Below, in pieces: positions 15,739 through 25,536 of a DNA stretch of 64,000 nt. This DNA is from Nostoc sp. GT001 (GTDB lineage Bacteria > Cyanobacteriota > Cyanobacteriia > Cyanobacteriales > Nostocaceae), in the NCBI RefSeq assembly GCF_030382115.1, contig NZ_JAUDRJ010000003.1, positions 3,809,818-3,873,817 on the forward strand, written 5' to 3'. The notes under the pieces were generated by a model. The model ran no database searches. It was not told the origin of the DNA and saw only the letters and a list, made by a program, of their open reading frames with translations. The translations under genes were made by a program, and so were the position numbers. Position 1 is the first letter of the stretch. The number at the start of each line of letters is the position of its first letter.

Positions 15739-18700
15739 ATGCTAACGGCAGTTAATAGTTTTGAACTGTCTCCACAACAGAAGTATTTGTGGAGTTTACA
15801 GCAAGACAATAGTTTTGTTTATTGCGCTGTTTGTGCTGTATCAATTACCGGAAATTTGCAAACAGAAGTTTTAAAAGCTGCTATAAATCAAGTCGTTGGA
15901 ACTTATGAAATTCTCCGCACTAATTATCGAGATATGCCGGAGATGAATTTGCCGTTGCAGTTCATTAACGATCGGAGTGCATTTTGGCATCAAGACTATG
16001 ATTTAAGTAGTGAGAGTTATCAAGATCAAGAAGAAAAGTTAGAAAATATATTTAACAATTTTTGTAATTTAGAATTCAACTTAAGAGAAGGTGCGGTATT
16101 AAATTTATCTTTAGCTAAATTAGCAACAAATAAATATATTTTACTGGTTGCTTTACCTGCTCTTTGTGCTGATAGATTAACATTACACAATTTTATTAAA
16201 CAAGTAAGTAATTTATATACCTCTATCTATCATCAAGAGGAGGTATTAGATAGTGAAGTATTACAATATGCTGATTTATCTGCGTGGCAAAACGAGCTTT
16301 TAATAGCAGAAGAAACCCAAGCAGGTAGAGATTTTTGGAGTAATATAGATTTTTCAGCTTTAGCAGCCTTACAACTACCTTTTGAAAATACAGCAGCAGC
16401 AAGTTTACCATTCAATCCTCAAAGTTATTGTTTGAAATTAGATATTGATTTTCAAGATAAAATTACCAATTATGCTCAAGCTCATAATATTGCCCTAAGT
16501 GATGTTTTATTTACCTGCTGGAATATCTTGCTGTGGCGGTTGACAGGACAAGACAATTTAATTACAGGCATTGCTACTAATGGACGTAAATATCAAGAAT
16601 TAGAATCAGTTTTAGGTTTGCTCTCTAAATCTTTGCCAATTTCTATTCATATTCAAGAAACTGATACTTTTGGAAAGCTTTGGCAGAAAGTTAAAATTAA
16701 TTTAGATACAGCTTCTACTTACGAAGAATATTTTTCTTTAGAAAGAGAAGCTGAGTTTTTACCCTTTACTTTTGAATTTGAACCACAATTACCACAGTAT
16801 GATGCTGTGGAGGTGAAATTCTCAATTCATCAGCAGACTGTTTATATAGATAGATATAAAATTAAACTATCTAGTTATTATCAAGACAACTCTCTATACC
16901 TCAAGCTTTGCTATGATGCAAACCTATTTTCAGTCGATGATATTCAAAGATTAACACAGCAATTTTGTACTTTATTAGAAAGTGCGATCGCTTTTCCAAA
17001 TTTACCAGTTTTTCAATTAGAAGTTCTTGATAAAACAGAGAAGCAAAAATTACTCCAAACATTTAATGATACCCAAGTAAATTACGATCGCAATCAATGT
17101 ATTCATCACCTCTTTGCTGAACGAGTAATTAATACACCAGATAAAATAGCACTCATTTTTGAAAATGAAACATTTACCTACACTCAACTAAATAATCGAG
17201 CTAACCAAATAGCGCGTTACCTACAAAAATTGGGCATTGGTGCTGAGATTTTAGTGGGCTTATGTGTTGATAGATCCCCATTAATGGTATTGGGTATTCT
17301 AGCTATTCTCAAAGCTGGTGGTGCTTATCTACCACTAGACCCAACTTATCCTCAAGAGCGCTTGGCATTTATGTTGCAAAACTCTCAACCCAAGGTTTTG
17401 CTAACTCAAGAACACCTCAAAGCTGAATTACCTGCACATGAAACACAGGTAATGTGTATAGATCAAATTGGCCATATTATCAGCCAAGAGTCAACAGAAG
17501 ATTTAACAAAAAGTGCATCTGCTTCTAATTTAGCTTATGTAATTTATACCTCTGGTTCCACAGGCAAACCCAAGGGTGTGCGCGTCACCCACGCTAATTT
17601 GTGCCATTATGTGCAAGCGATGCAACAGGCGCTAGGTATCACAGCCGATGATGTCTATTTGCACACTGCATCCCTAGCTTTTTCTTCTTCCGTCAGACAA
17701 TTAATGGTTCCTCTGATGCGAGGTGCAACTGTCAAAATTGCCACCCAGGAACAACGTCAAGATCCCTTAACACTATTTCAAGGAATTAAGCAGGATAATA
17801 TCACAGTCATTGATATTGTTCCTTCTTTTTGGCGCAATTGTAATTACACTCTCGCTAGTTTAGCGCCAGAGTCAAAAAGTTATTGGTTAGATAATAAACT
17901 GCGCTTAATTGTTTCTGCTAGTGAACCACTGTTATCTGATATTCCGATTAATTGGAAGTTTGGCTTACAACATCAGACATATCTTATTAATATGTTTGGT
18001 CAAACAGAAACCTGTGGTATTGTCGCCACTTATCCCATCACTATCGAAGCAGATGCACCAACTAAAGTAATTCCTTTAGGTAAACCAATTGCTAACACTC
18101 AAATCTATCTTTTAGATCAACATTTGCAACCAGTACCTATTGGTGTGGCGGGTGAATTATATATAGGTGGTTGGGGTGTCGGACAAGGATATTTACATCG
18201 CCCTGATTTAACAGCAGAAAGATTTATTCCTAATTCCCTTAGCCATGAACTAGGTGCAAGACTTTATAAAACAGGGGATTTAGGACGTTATTTACCAGAT
18301 GGCACAATCGAATTTATTGGACGTAGTGATTATCAAGTTAAAATTCGTGGTTTCAGGATTGAATTAGCAGAAATAGAAGCAATATTAACTCACTATCCCC
18401 AAGTGCGGGAAGCTGTGGTAGTGATGCGGGAAAGTGAAACTGGGGATAAGCGATTAATAGCTTATTTAGTTCCTGCTAACTCAGAAGCGATAGATTTGAA
18501 TGCGCTTAATAAGTTTTTGCAGGATAACTTGCCTAATTATATGTTGCCCTCTAACTTTGCCATTTTAGAAGCTTTACCTCTGACTCCTAATGGTAAGGTG
18601 AATCGCCAAGCATTACCTGCACCAGAAGAATTATCACAACAAATAAAAAGTGCTATTACCGTACCACGTACCCCTGTAGAAGAAGTCTTAGCAGGGATAT

Positions 18701-21700
18701 GGGCAAAAATTCTCAGTGTTAAACAAGTAGGAATTGAAGAAAACTTTTTTGAATTAGGCGGACATTCCCTGTTAGCGACACAAGTTATGTCCCAAATACG
18801 AGAAGCTTTTCAGCTTGAATTACCCCTACGCAGTTTGTTTGAGTCGCCAACAGTAGCGGAACTGGCGCAATGTGTTGAAGCGACACTGAGAGAGGGGCAA
18901 CAACTAGCTGTTTTACCTATAGAAAAAGTCACACAAGAAGATAATTTACCGTTATCCTTTGCTCAACAAAGACTGTGGTTTTTAGACCAATTACAACCTG
19001 GAAGTTCTGCTTACAATCTATTGAGGGCAGTACAACTAAAAGGAGAACTTAATATTGCAGCATTAGAACAAAGCTTCAACGAAATTATCCGTCGCCACGA
19101 AGCTTTACGTACTACTTTTGTAAGTGGGAATGGAGAACCACAGCAGATAATTAACCCGGAAGTTAGTATTACATTACCTGTAGTAAATTTACAGGATTTA
19201 ACACCAGAACACCGGGAAATAGAAACCAAACGCAGGGCTATAATTCAAGCACAACGTTCTTTTAATTTAACTAGCGCACCATTATTAAATGTTGTTTTAT
19301 TGCAGTTAGGAGAACAGGAATATATTTTACTGTTCACAATACACCACATAGTTGCTGATGGTTGGTCAGCAGGAATAATTATTAAAGAAATAGCTGCTTT
19401 TTATGAGTCTTTCTGCATAGGTAAATCTTGTGAATTAGCCAGTTTACCTATTCAATATGTAGATTTTGCCGTTTGGCAAAGAACATGGTTACAGAAAGAA
19501 GTTTTGGCATCTCAGATGGAATATTGGAAACAACAATTAAGTGGTGATTTACCAGTATTAGAACTTCTTATTGCTAAACCGCGCCCCAAGCAACAAACCT
19601 TTGCTGGTAAAAAGCAGACATTTATGCTATCTCCAGCTTTGACAAATGAGCTAAAAGCTTTGAGTCAAAAGCAAGGTGTAACGTTATTTATGACTTTATT
19701 GGCAGCGTTTAAAACTCTGCTTTATCGCTACTCTGGACAGGCAGATATTTTAGTCGGTTCGCCTATTGCTAACCGTAATCGTAGTGAAATTGAAGGGTTA
19801 ATTGGCTTTTTTGTAAATACTGTAGTCTTGCGAACTAAACTAGAGGAAAATTCTAGTTTTATTAACTTGCTTAAACAAGTAAGAGAAATCACTCTAGGAG
19901 CATACACTCATCAAGATTTACCCTTTGAATTATTAGTAGAAGAATTACAACCACAGCGTAGTCTCAGTCACACGCCAGTATTTCAGGTAATGTTCGCGCT
20001 GCAAAATATGCCTGGAGATGGGTTGAAGCTGTCAGGTTTGAATTTGGAATATTTGCCGATAGAAAATGATACGGCTAGGTTTGATTTGAGTTTGTCTTTT
20101 ACTGATAATGTTGAGAGTTTAGTTGGGGAATTAGAGTATAACAGTGATTTATTTGATGCTGATAGCATTAAATCTATGCTGAAGCATTTAACAACTTTGT
20201 TAACAGATATCGTTGAGCATCCAGATAAGTCTATATCAGAGTTGTCTATACTTACGCTAGCAGAACAGCAGCAAATTTTAAGGCAATGGAATTATACAGA
20301 AGTTGATTATCCTCATGTCTGCGTGCATGAGTTGTTTAGCGCCCAGGTAGCTAAGACACCAGATGCGATCGCTGTGATAGCTGGCTCACAACAGCTAACT
20401 TACAAAGAACTAGACGAGAAAGCAAATCAGCTAGCACACTATTTAAGCAGCTCAGGTGTAGGTAAAGAAGTATTAGTGGGGATTTGTTGCGATCGCTCTT
20501 TACCCATGATCGTCGCCCTCCTCGCCATTCTCAAAGCAGGTGGTGCATACATACCTCTAGATCCAACATTTCCTCAAGAGCGTTTGGCGTATATGCTTCA
20601 AGACTCCCAAACCTCAATCTTATTAACCCAGCAACATTTATTACCAAATCTTCCACCCCATCACGCTCAAGTTATTTGTTTAGATAGCAACTGGGAAAGC
20701 ATTGCTATCCAAGAAATAAACACTTATAACAGCAATATCGAGCCGGATAATTTGATGTATACAATCTATACCTCCGGCTCCACTGGCAAACCCAAAGGTG
20801 TACAAATTACTCATAGAAATGTAGTAAACTTCCTTACTTCTATGCAGCAGGGATTACACTTAAGCCATCAAGATAGTTTGTTTTCAGTTACTACTTTATC
20901 TTTTGATATTGCAGTTTTAGAAATCTTTCTTCCTCTAATAGTGGGAGCCAAAGTAATTCTTACTAGTCGAGAAATTGCAACCGATGGCGCGCAGTTATTA
21001 CAGCAACTAAATAATTCTGCTGCAACTGTTATGCAAGCTACCCCTGCAACTTGGCGAATGTTATTAGATGCAGGCTGGGAAGGAAATTCTCAACTCAAAA
21101 TTCTCTGTGGTGGCGAAGCCTTACCCCAAAGTTTAGCTCGCCAATTATGCCAAAGATGTTCTCAGATTTGGAATTTATACGGCCCCACAGAAACAACTAT
21201 TTGGTCTACAATTTATCAAATAAGTGATAGCGAAAAAACAGTTTCTATTGGTCGTCCTCTAGCTAATACCCAAATATATATTTTAGATAAATATTTGCAA
21301 CCTGTACCCGTAGGGATTTCGGGAGAAATATATATTGGTGGTGTAGGATTAGCACGGGGTTACTTTAATCAGCCAGAATTAACTAAAGAAAAATTTATTA
21401 CTAATCCATTTAATCCGAAAACATTACTCTACAAAACTGGTGATTTAGCCCGTTATCTACCCAATGGAGAAATTGAATACTTAGGACGTATTGATTATCA
21501 AGTAAAACTCCGAGGTTTCCGCATTGAGTTAGGAGAAATTGAAGCGGTGTTAGAACAATATCCCGCAGTATATCAATGTGTAGTGATGGTTCGAGAAGAT
21601 GGATCGGAAAACCAGCGTTTAGTTGCTTATTTAGTTGCTGAAAATGTTGCTACTGATGAACTGCGGCAGTATTTACGGCAACAACTGCCTGAGTATATGA

Positions 21701-24468
21701 TACCGAATGCTTTTATGTTCTTGGCAGAAATACCATTAACACCCAATGGAAAAGTTAACCGTCGTGCTTTACCTACGCCAGAAAATACTCATTTAGAGAC
21801 AAGTAATTTTGTTGCTCCCCGTCATCTAGTAGAAGAAGTATTAGCCGGAATTTGGACTCAAGTTTTGGGTGTGAATCAAGTAGGAATTCATGACAATTTC
21901 TTTGAACTAGGCGGACATTCTTTATTAGCAACTCAAGTTATTTCTCGCATTCCTAAAACTCTGGGAGTGAATATACCGCTTCAGTCTTTATTTGAATTTT
22001 CTACCATTGCAGAACTAGCTAAAAATGTTCAAGAAGCCAGTCATCAGGGTGTTTCTGCTATTACACCTGTTCCCCGTAATGAGAATTTACCTCTATCCTT
22101 TGCCCAAGCTAGATTATGGTTATTAGAACAAATTAACCCTGATAGCGGTATTTACAATATGCCGGCAGCAGTTCATCTCGTGGGTGAGTTGAATGTAGAC
22201 GCATTAGAGGAAAGTATTAACGAAATTATCCGTCGCCACGAAATTTTACGCACTACCTTTACTTTAATAGATGGGGAACCATTACAAATAATTGTCCCCA
22301 ATGTGCAGCTAAAAATACCTGTGGTAAACTTACAGAAATTATCGGAAGCTGAACGAGAAGCGGAAATTCAGCGTTTGAGTGTTGAGGAATTTCAATATTC
22401 CTTTGATTTTACTCAAGCACCGTTGCTCAGATGCACACTTTTACAACTAGGCGAACAAGAACACATCTTACTGTTCACTATCCACCATATCGTTTTTGAT
22501 GGCTGGTCAACGGGTGTATTAATTCGGGAGTTAGCAGCACTTTATACCGCTTTTTCTGCGGGAGAAGCCTCTCCTTTACCAAAATTACCCATTCAGTATG
22601 CAGACTTTGCAGTTTGGCAACGTCAACATTTGCAAGGTGAAAGACGAGAAGCTTTACTCACCTACTGGAAGCAGCAATTAGCAAACGTACCCATTCTGCA
22701 ACTACCCACAACCCGTCCACGTGCAGAAGTAAACACTAACCGGGGTGCTAGTCACACATTTGTAATACCTGCGTCAGTAGTGCAAGAAGTGCGACAGCTT
22801 GCCCAGCAAGAAGGTGTAACCTTATTTATGACACTGCTGGCAAGCTTTAAAATTTTACTGCAACGCTACAGCAGCCAAGATGATATTGTTGTTGGCACTG
22901 ATGTTGCCAACCGCAATCAAGCAGAAATTGAACCATTAATTGGCTTTTTCATTAACTTATTAGTTTTACGCACTGACTTAAGTACTAACCCGACTTTCTT
23001 AGAGTTGTTGCAACGTATTCGCACTCAGACACTATCAGCTTATGCTCATCAAGATTTACCCTTTGACGAATTAGTTAGAGAATTACAGCCTGAGCGCCAT
23101 TTAAGCAATACAGTTCCATTATTCCAGGTATTATTTGTCCTGCAAAATACACCGACATCAGCTTTAGAATTACCAGGATTAAACTTAAAATTACTAGAAT
23201 TAGAAACCAAGAATTCTAGATTCGATTTAGCCTTATTTCTCACAGAAACCGAGCAAGGTATAGAAGGTAAATGGCAATATAATGCTGATTTATTTGCCGC
23301 AGATACTATCACAATAATTACAAATAGTTGGAAAACATTAATCAATAGTATTATCCACCAACCTGAAAGCCACATCAATACATTAGAAATGCTTACAGAA
23401 GCAGATAAGGCACAACAAACTATGCAACAACAGGAGCGTAAAGCTGCTAAAAGACAAAAATTTATGAGCATTGCTCCGAAAGCTGTTAGTCTCATAGCAG
23501 AGCAATTAATCAAAACAAACTATCTACAAGCAGGACAAAATTTTCCTCTTGTAATTCAACCAAATACTACAGAAGTTGACTTACTATCTTGGGTAGAGAA
23601 TAATCGAGAATATATCGAGACAGAATTATTAAAACATGGAGCGATTTTATTTAGAGGTTTTAATATAAGATCAGTTTCAGAGTTTGAAAACTTCGCTCAA
23701 ACAATTTGTCCCAATTTATTTGCTGAGTATGGCGACTTACCCCGCACTGGTGAAGGTGGTAAAGTTTATGGTTCCACTCCTTATCCACCTGACAAAGCAA
23801 TCCTTTTTCATAATGAAAGCTCTCATTTACATCAGTGGCCTCTGAAGATTTGGTTTTTCTGCGTGCAACCAGCACAACAAGGTGGAGAAACGCCGATTAT
23901 AGACTGTCGCAAAGCTTACAGACTAATCAATCCCAAACTACGCGAAAGATTAGAACAAAAACAATTAATGTATGTCCGTCACTATACCAATAGTCTGGAT
24001 GTTAGCTGGCAAAACTTCTTTCGTACCAATGAGAAATTTGTTGTAGAAAATTATTGCCGTCAAGCAAAGATTGATATTGAATGGTATGATAATAACAGTT
24101 TAATTACTCGCCAAGTTCGTCCAGCTTTGGCAGTACATCCAAAAACAAGTGAACCTGTATTTTTCAATCAAATTCAGTTGCACCACATAGCATATTTGGA
24201 CGAAGAAGTTAGAAAATCCTTATTATCTACATTTGGAGAGCAACAGCTACCGCGTAATGTCTATTACGGGGATGGTACTTCTATAGAAGATTCAGTTATT
24301 GCTGAAATAAATGAAGTTTATCAGCAGTCACAAACTAGCTTTCCTTGGGAGCAAGGTGATATTTTAATGCTAGATAATATGCTGACTGCCCACGGGCGAA
24401 ATTCTTATGTAGGTTCTCGTAAAATTGTGGTAGCAATGGGAGAAATGATTAAGGAAATGGTGAGTTGA
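15739..24468 (+). CDS. NRPS: Interface-A-T-C-A(Gly)-T-C with fused C-terminal TauD hydroxylase
   Basis: The start ATG at 15739 has GGAG eight bases before it. The 2909-residue protein is arranged as: Interface domain 1-440, condensation-like but with PALCADR where HHxxxDG should be; A domain 441-960 with YTSGSTGKPKGV; T near 1007; C about 1060-1490 with HHIVADG; A about 1500-2010; T near 2058; C about 2110-2540 with HHIVFDG; and a TauD domain about 2576-2909 with FHNESSH, TAHGRNSY and RKIVVAM. Positions of the second A domain read DILQLGLIWK, a recognised Gly code. The first reads SSRDISMGIK, lacking the Asp that normally binds the alpha-amino group, so its substrate is not predictable. The TauD domain covalently joined behind a C domain is unusual. 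It should serve the Interface-A(Asp) module at 25537. Confidence 0.9.
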   Translation: MLTAVNSFELSPQQKYLWSLQQDNSFVYCAVCAVSITGNLQTEVLKAAINQVVGTYEILRTNYRDMPEMNLPLQFINDRSAFWHQDYDLSSESYQDQEEKLENIFNNFCNLEFNLREGAVLNLSLAKLATNKYILLVALPALCADRLTLHNFIKQVSNLYTSIYHQEEVLDSEVLQYADLSAWQNELLIAEETQAGRDFWSNIDFSALAALQLPFENTAAASLPFNPQSYCLKLDIDFQDKITNYAQAHNIALSDVLFTCWNILLWRLTGQDNLITGIATNGRKYQELESVLGLLSKSLPISIHIQETDTFGKLWQKVKINLDTASTYEEYFSLEREAEFLPFTFEFEPQLPQYDAVEVKFSIHQQTVYIDRYKIKLSSYYQDNSLYLKLCYDANLFSVDDIQRLTQQFCTLLESAIAFPNLPVFQLEVLDKTEKQKLLQTFNDTQVNYDRNQCIHHLFAERVINTPDKIALIFENETFTYTQLNNRANQIARYLQKLGIGAEILVGLCVDRSPLMVLGILAILKAGGAYLPLDPTYPQERLAFMLQNSQPKVLLTQEHLKAELPAHETQVMCIDQIGHIISQESTEDLTKSASASNLAYVIYTSGSTGKPKGVRVTHANLCHYVQAMQQALGITADDVYLHTASLAFSSSVRQLMVPLMRGATVKIATQEQRQDPLTLFQGIKQDNITVIDIVPSFWRNCNYTLASLAPESKSYWLDNKLRLIVSASEPLLSDIPINWKFGLQHQTYLINMFGQTETCGIVATYPITIEADAPTKVIPLGKPIANTQIYLLDQHLQPVPIGVAGELYIGGWGVGQGYLHRPDLTAERFIPNSLSHELGARLYKTGDLGRYLPDGTIEFIGRSDYQVKIRGFRIELAEIEAILTHYPQVREAVVVMRESETGDKRLIAYLVPANSEAIDLNALNKFLQDNLPNYMLPSNFAILEALPLTPNGKVNRQALPAPEELSQQIKSAITVPRTPVEEVLAGIWAKILSVKQVGIEENFFELGGHSLLATQVMSQIREAFQLELPLRSLFESPTVAELAQCVEATLREGQQLAVLPIEKVTQEDNLPLSFAQQRLWFLDQLQPGSSAYNLLRAVQLKGELNIAALEQSFNEIIRRHEALRTTFVSGNGEPQQIINPEVSITLPVVNLQDLTPEHREIETKRRAIIQAQRSFNLTSAPLLNVVLLQLGEQEYILLFTIHHIVADGWSAGIIIKEIAAFYESFCIGKSCELASLPIQYVDFAVWQRTWLQKEVLASQMEYWKQQLSGDLPVLELLIAKPRPKQQTFAGKKQTFMLSPALTNELKALSQKQGVTLFMTLLAAFKTLLYRYSGQADILVGSPIANRNRSEIEGLIGFFVNTVVLRTKLEENSSFINLLKQVREITLGAYTHQDLPFELLVEELQPQRSLSHTPVFQVMFALQNMPGDGLKLSGLNLEYLPIENDTARFDLSLSFTDNVESLVGELEYNSDLFDADSIKSMLKHLTTLLTDIVEHPDKSISELSILTLAEQQQILRQWNYTEVDYPHVCVHELFSAQVAKTPDAIAVIAGSQQLTYKELDEKANQLAHYLSSSGVGKEVLVGICCDRSLPMIVALLAILKAGGAYIPLDPTFPQERLAYMLQDSQTSILLTQQHLLPNLPPHHAQVICLDSNWESIAIQEINTYNSNIEPDNLMYTIYTSGSTGKPKGVQITHRNVVNFLTSMQQGLHLSHQDSLFSVTTLSFDIAVLEIFLPLIVGAKVILTSREIATDGAQLLQQLNNSAATVMQATPATWRMLLDAGWEGNSQLKILCGGEALPQSLARQLCQRCSQIWNLYGPTETTIWSTIYQISDSEKTVSIGRPLANTQIYILDKYLQPVPVGISGEIYIGGVGLARGYFNQPELTKEKFITNPFNPKTLLYKTGDLARYLPNGEIEYLGRIDYQVKLRGFRIELGEIEAVLEQYPAVYQCVVMVREDGSENQRLVAYLVAENVATDELRQYLRQQLPEYMIPNAFMFLAEIPLTPNGKVNRRALPTPENTHLETSNFVAPRHLVEEVLAGIWTQVLGVNQVGIHDNFFELGGHSLLATQVISRIPKTLGVNIPLQSLFEFSTIAELAKNVQEASHQGVSAITPVPRNENLPLSFAQARLWLLEQINPDSGIYNMPAAVHLVGELNVDALEESINEIIRRHEILRTTFTLIDGEPLQIIVPNVQLKIPVVNLQKLSEAEREAEIQRLSVEEFQYSFDFTQAPLLRCTLLQLGEQEHILLFTIHHIVFDGWSTGVLIRELAALYTAFSAGEASPLPKLPIQYADFAVWQRQHLQGERREALLTYWKQQLANVPILQLPTTRPRAEVNTNRGASHTFVIPASVVQEVRQLAQQEGVTLFMTLLASFKILLQRYSSQDDIVVGTDVANRNQAEIEPLIGFFINLLVLRTDLSTNPTFLELLQRIRTQTLSAYAHQDLPFDELVRELQPERHLSNTVPLFQVLFVLQNTPTSALELPGLNLKLLELETKNSRFDLALFLTETEQGIEGKWQYNADLFAADTITIITNSWKTLINSIIHQPESHINTLEMLTEADKAQQTMQQQERKAAKRQKFMSIAPKAVSLIAEQLIKTNYLQAGQNFPLVIQPNTTEVDLLSWVENNREYIETELLKHGAILFRGFNIRSVSEFENFAQTICPNLFAEYGDLPRTGEGGKVYGSTPYPPDKAILFHNESSHLHQWPLKIWFFCVQPAQQGGETPIIDCRKAYRLINPKLRERLEQKQLMYVRHYTNSLDVSWQNFFRTNEKFVVENYCRQAKIDIEWYDNNSLITRQVRPALAVHPKTSEPVFFNQIQLHHIAYLDEEVRKSLLSTFGEQQLPRNVYYGDGTSIEDSVIAEINEVYQQSQTSFPWEQGDILMLDNMLTAHGRNSYVGSRKIVVAMGEMIKEMVS

Positions 24469-24656
24469 TGAATATGGTAAACCTGAGATTTTTAACACAG
24501 AGACGTAGCGATAATTCGGAGTTTTGATACTCTTTTAGCCAAACAGGATTGTCATTTTTAAAAATAGAAGCGCAAAAAGTAAAAATTTAATTTTTGAATT
24601 CAAGAATACTATTCAGCAATGTCTTAAATTCAATTATGTAACAGGAGGATAAACAC

Positions 24657-25430
24657 TTGATCTCTTCAAAACAACTCAATACTAATCATGATGCGATCGC
24701 TTCTATCTATGACTTAAAAAGTCAACTAGAACGCCACGATATTGTGTTGGAGTTTATAGACAAGTTTATCCTCAAAAATATTCCCGAAGGAGCGCATATT
24801 TTTGACCTTGGTTGCGGTACGGGACAAGTTGCCCAACGGCTTCTAAAAAGAGGTTATCAAGTAACTGGACTTGATAGTTCTGAAAGAATGCTGAATGTTG
24901 CTCGTGAAAATGCACCAGATGCTAAATTTATTCTAGATGATGCCCGCTTTTTTAAATTAACACCAACTTTTCACGCAGCTATTTCAACAGATGTTGTTCT
25001 CAACTATATCCTCAGCATTGATGAACTAAAAAATTCATTACAAAATGTGTATGATGCCTTATTAGAAAACGGTGTTTTTGCCTTTGAATTATATATTGAA
25101 GAATTATGTGAGTTAGAGTGGCAAAATAATGAGTCTGGTGGCGGTGTTAAAGATGATAATGTCTGGGTAGATATTTGGAGTTATGACACAGAAAATAAAA
25201 TTGGTCGAAAGGACACTACCATATTTGAATTAGTAAATGGGCTATGGCAACGTTCAGACAGGAGTTTTTTCTTAAAAGCTTATTCAGTACCAGATGTTAA
25301 ATCGGTATTAGAACAAGTAGGATTCACAGAAATTAGTATGTTTGAATTAAAACAGGATTTGGGAGTAGATAAAGCGTTTGAAAGTGCCTGTTTTATTTGC
25401 CGAAAACCACTAAGTTGTACTAGTTCGTAA
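24657..25430 (+). CDS. Class I SAM-dependent methyltransferase (1 of 2)
   Basis: A 257-residue protein with the SAM-binding motif IFDLGCGTGQVAQRLLKRG (about residues 44-62), followed by VTGLDSSERMLNVAREN. The start is a TTG with a strong AGGAGG eight bases upstream (24643-24648). No ATG nearby would keep the N-terminal part. It lies between the C-TauD fusion and the Asp module and is clearly related to the methyltransferase at 53072. It probably methylates N or O of a pathway intermediate. The site cannot be read from the sequence. A small-molecule methyltransferase unconnected to the product is less likely given its position inside the operon. Confidence 0.85.
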   Translation: MISSKQLNTNHDAIASIYDLKSQLERHDIVLEFIDKFILKNIPEGAHIFDLGCGTGQVAQRLLKRGYQVTGLDSSERMLNVARENAPDAKFILDDARFFKLTPTFHAAISTDVVLNYILSIDELKNSLQNVYDALLENGVFAFELYIEELCELEWQNNESGGGVKDDNVWVDIWSYDTENKIGRKDTTIFELVNGLWQRSDRSFFLKAYSVPDVKSVLEQVGFTEISMFELKQDLGVDKAFESACFICRKPLSCTSS

Positions 25431-25536
25431 TTAAAAGATTCAGATTTAATCGAGATTTTTGTATTTTAGAGAATTGGCATTAATAAGCGTGGGTTAGCAA
25501 AATTGTGTGTTCTTACTCAAGAGTAATAAGAAATGT

